Shown piece after piece: positions 40,033 to 41,618 of a DNA stretch of 41,618 bases. This stretch comes from Candidatus Ornithospirochaeta stercoripullorum (lineage in GTDB: Bacteria > Spirochaetota > Spirochaetia > Sphaerochaetales > Sphaerochaetaceae). A program made the translations under genes and the position numbers. The notes beneath the pieces were generated by a model that was given only the letters and a program-made list of their open reading frames with translations, was not told where the DNA came from and searched no databases. The DNA is taken from assembly GCA_017694595.1 (NCBI GenBank), contig JADIMT010000055.1:1-41618 (forward strand), given 5' to 3'. Positions within the stretch are counted from its first letter, which is position 1, and every line of letters begins with the position of its first letter.

Positions 40033-41424
40033 ATGCAGAACTATATCAGCATTCCGACGTTATTGGTAGGGTTCAATCAGATACCTGAGCTGACAGAGAT
40101 AAGAAATACGCATTCAGGAAGGACTGCGAACGTCATCAGGGGAGAGCTTGAGGAGACAGGCAATGACAGGATTTGCCCTGTCTGTGGGAAGAATGGCCAT
40201 ATACACGGGACGCAGGAAACGACTCTCAGGCATCTTCCCATCGGACTCAGGCTGAATGTACTCAGATTCAGCAAGAACAGATACAGGTGTCCAGGATGCG
40301 GGATGACCTGGGGTCAGGAGATCATCTTCAAGGCAGACAGGCATTTCATCACGCAGGAGCTTCATGCATTCACGGAGGATCTTCTTTCATATGGTTTTAC
40401 CCTCAAGGCTGTTGCTGAGATAACAGGACTAGGGAAGAACACCGAAAAGGAGATAGACAAAAAGCGTCTGCAAGACAAGTACACAGTGGATGGCAGGGCC
40501 CTGAAGAAGCCTGAAAAACAGGCAAGGCATCTTGCCATAGATGAGTTCAAGCTCCATGGCGGGAATAAGTATACGACGGTCATAATCGACCTGGACACGG
40601 GGCATATACTGTGGCTTGCGCATGGGAAGAAGAAGGAATGCGTCCATGCCTTCATAGACTTTGTCGGAGAGGAATGGATGGATGGGGTTGAAGCTGTCGC
40701 CTGTGATATGAACTCCGATTTCCAGGAGGTGTTTGAGCAGAGATGCGAGCACATCACTGTCGTCTTTGACCATTTCCACATCATCAAGAACTTCAATGAC
40801 AAGGTTGTATCCAGCGTGAGGAAAGAAGAGCAGGCCAGACTCATGAAAGAGGGAAACGAGAAGGCCGCAAGGAGCCTGAAGAGGTCAAAGTATGTCCTTA
40901 CATCAAAAAGGGAAACCCTGCAGAAGAAGGATAAGGAAGAAGCCAAAGGGAAAGTGCTTCAGTCTGGCAGTGAGCTGTTCCACAGAAGCGAGGTAAAGAG
41001 AAAGGGAGGACAGGAGGAACTCTATGACAGCATCATCAGAGAGAACAAGCTTCTTTTCACTGCAGATCTTGTAAAGGAGCAGCTTTCGGATGCATTCAAG
41101 ATGGCTGATGAAGCTGCGATGGCAGAAGCTGTGATAGAGATTATAGACGAATGCAGAGCGACGAAGAACAGGCATTTCATATGGTTCTCCAATCTCCTTG
41201 AGAATCATTTTGAGGGCATCATCGCCCATGCAGCATACAAAATCTCTTCCGGAAAGATTGAGGGCATCAACAACAAAATCAAAACCATACGAAGAACTGG
41301 ATATGGCTATCCTGACGATGATTATTTCTTCCTCAAGCTATTTGATGCTGAGAGTGTAATTCATTTTGTGGACATTCCCTCTCAGCTAGATCAGAAGAAG
41401 GGAAATAATCTGCAGCTGAGGTAG
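40033..41424 (+). CDS. ISL3 family transposase
   Basis: A 463-residue transposase of the ISL3 type. The N-terminus has a zinc-finger-like CPVCGKNGHIHG and a second pair RYRCPGCGMTWG; a helix-turn-helix follows (FTLKAVAEITGLGKNT). The DDE domain shows AIDEFKLHGGNKY (first Asp), AVACDMNSDF (second Asp), FDHFHIIKNFN and, near the C-terminus, ISSGKIEGINNKIKTIRRTGYGY (Glu). The length is within the family range and no frameshift is seen, so it looks intact. ATG 40033 has an AGGAG site; the TTG at 40027 is rejected. I could not find convincing terminal inverted repeats, so the element's boundaries are unknown. Confidence 0.92.
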   Translation: MQNYISIPTLLVGFNQIPELTEIRNTHSGRTANVIRGELEETGNDRICPVCGKNGHIHGTQETTLRHLPIGLRLNVLRFSKNRYRCPGCGMTWGQEIIFKADRHFITQELHAFTEDLLSYGFTLKAVAEITGLGKNTEKEIDKKRLQDKYTVDGRALKKPEKQARHLAIDEFKLHGGNKYTTVIIDLDTGHILWLAHGKKKECVHAFIDFVGEEWMDGVEAVACDMNSDFQEVFEQRCEHITVVFDHFHIIKNFNDKVVSSVRKEEQARLMKEGNEKAARSLKRSKYVLTSKRETLQKKDKEEAKGKVLQSGSELFHRSEVKRKGGQEELYDSIIRENKLLFTADLVKEQLSDAFKMADEAAMAEAVIEIIDECRATKNRHFIWFSNLLENHFEGIIAHAAYKISSGKIEGINNKIKTIRRTGYGYPDDDYFFLKLFDAESVIHFVDIPSQLDQKKGNNLQLR

Positions 41425-41459
41425 CAGACTGCCACCTTTTACCAGCTATCAGAAGTCTA

Positions 41460-41493
41460 AATGCGTAATAAGGCACTGTCAATGTCACGCATT
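41460..41493. repeat. 7-bp inverted repeat after the transposase gene
   Basis: AATGCGT (41460-41466) and ACGCATT (41487-41493), a 20-base loop, 36 bases past the transposase stop. It could be a weak 3'-end hairpin or part of the element's end. Confidence 0.3.
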
Positions 41494-41494
41494 G

Positions 41495-41554
41495 AATCAA
41501 AAATAATCTAACCGTAGCAAAAGCTGAAAATCAAAATTATTTCTAACCATAGCA
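41495..41554. repeat. Imperfect 25-bp tandem repeat (two copies) right of the transposase
   Basis: AATCAAAAATAA followed by TCTAACCGTAGCA (41495-41519) is repeated at 41529-41554 with a few changes (TCTAACCATAGCA), a period of about 34 bp. No gene lies here. Possibilities are transposase-binding sites near the right end of the element or a chromosomal AT-rich repeat; two copies are too few for CRISPR. Confidence 0.5.
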
Positions 41555-41618
41555 GTAAGAGATGCCAGATGCTGTATGCATGAAAAGGATACATCATATG
41601 GCAAGGTCTTCCGTAGAG

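Larger units (their letters stand above)
39900..41618 (+). mobile_element. ISL3-type insertion sequence (boundaries approximate)
   Basis: The transposase gene with its short flanks. The left end should lie between the aspartate dehydrogenase start (39794) and about 39976, and the right end after 41424, possibly beyond the window. Comparing the two flanks by eye gave no clear terminal inverted repeats or target-site duplication; the nearest match is GGCA-CTCTT-like segments near 39978 and 41556, too weak to use. Confidence 0.6.

Noticed and set aside
41495-41554. CRISPR array
   Set aside because: Only two imperfect repeat copies, a spacer of about 9 bases and no cas genes.
39900-41618. Terminal inverted repeats of the ISL3 element
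   Set aside because: The best match between the flanks is under ten bases with a gap; not enough to set boundaries.

Overview
The window looks like chromosomal DNA of a host-associated spirochaete, most plausibly of the Sphaerochaeta/Treponema lineage. This is an inference from gene content and style: TRAP and multiple MATE transporters, an EFR1-type flavodoxin/ferredoxin protein, NimA-like and exported choloylglycine-hydrolase proteins, exported lipoproteins, a homopolymeric G tract before a lipoprotein, and moderate GC. No rRNA or other decisive taxonomic marker is present. Almost all of the DNA is single-gene or short-operon core/accessory metabolism; one insertion sequence lies at the right edge.

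Layout. 1-5,100: a cysteine-anchored beta-helix-like lipoprotein; a minus-strand amino-acid binding protein and MATE exporter; a plus-strand aspartokinase. 5,100-8,700: an MsmK/UgpC-type sugar ABC ATPase divergent from a TetR regulator with a palindrome at its own promoter, then a CorC/HlyC-type CNNM-CBS protein with a long structured leader. 8,700-13,400: a lipoprotein behind a 12-G tract, and two divergent MATE genes flanking tRNA-Gly(CCC). 13,500-18,400: manA, a cysteine-desulfidase-like UPF0597 gene and a DEDDh exonuclease in one overlapping operon, facing a PAP2 phosphatase/EamA pair. 18,500-25,700: a complete TRAP transporter (dctP-dctQ-dctM), a TrkA-TrkH potassium system, and an exported choloylglycine hydrolase whose ribosome site lies inside a hairpin. 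25,700-33,200 (minus strand): a fourth MATE coupled to an M18 aminopeptidase; an ammonium transporter fused to a PII domain, with a frameshift near its start and two terminators in its leader; a tandem-PII protein coupled to a DUF1538 membrane protein; uracil-DNA glycosylase. 33,200-39,800: an ArsB/NhaD-like permease, an exported helical-repeat protein, an exported purine-nucleoside-permease-family protein, EFR1, NimA-like, a 2-hydroxyacid-dehydrogenase homologue without its usual catalytic residues, and aspartate dehydrogenase. 39,900-41,618: an ISL3-type transposase.

Themes. (1) Several isolated genes have no Shine-Dalgarno sequence but carry a -10-like hexamer 6-8 nt before the ATG, suggesting leaderless mRNAs. 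(2) Post-initiation control elements recur: ribosome-site hairpins (choloylglycine hydrolase, transposase), tandem leader terminators (amt), a structured leader (corC). (3) The nitrogen block carries three PII domains in two unusual arrangements. (4) The G tract suggests a phase-variable surface lipoprotein. I did not find CRISPR, a prophage, a toxin-antitoxin pair or a recognised defence system.
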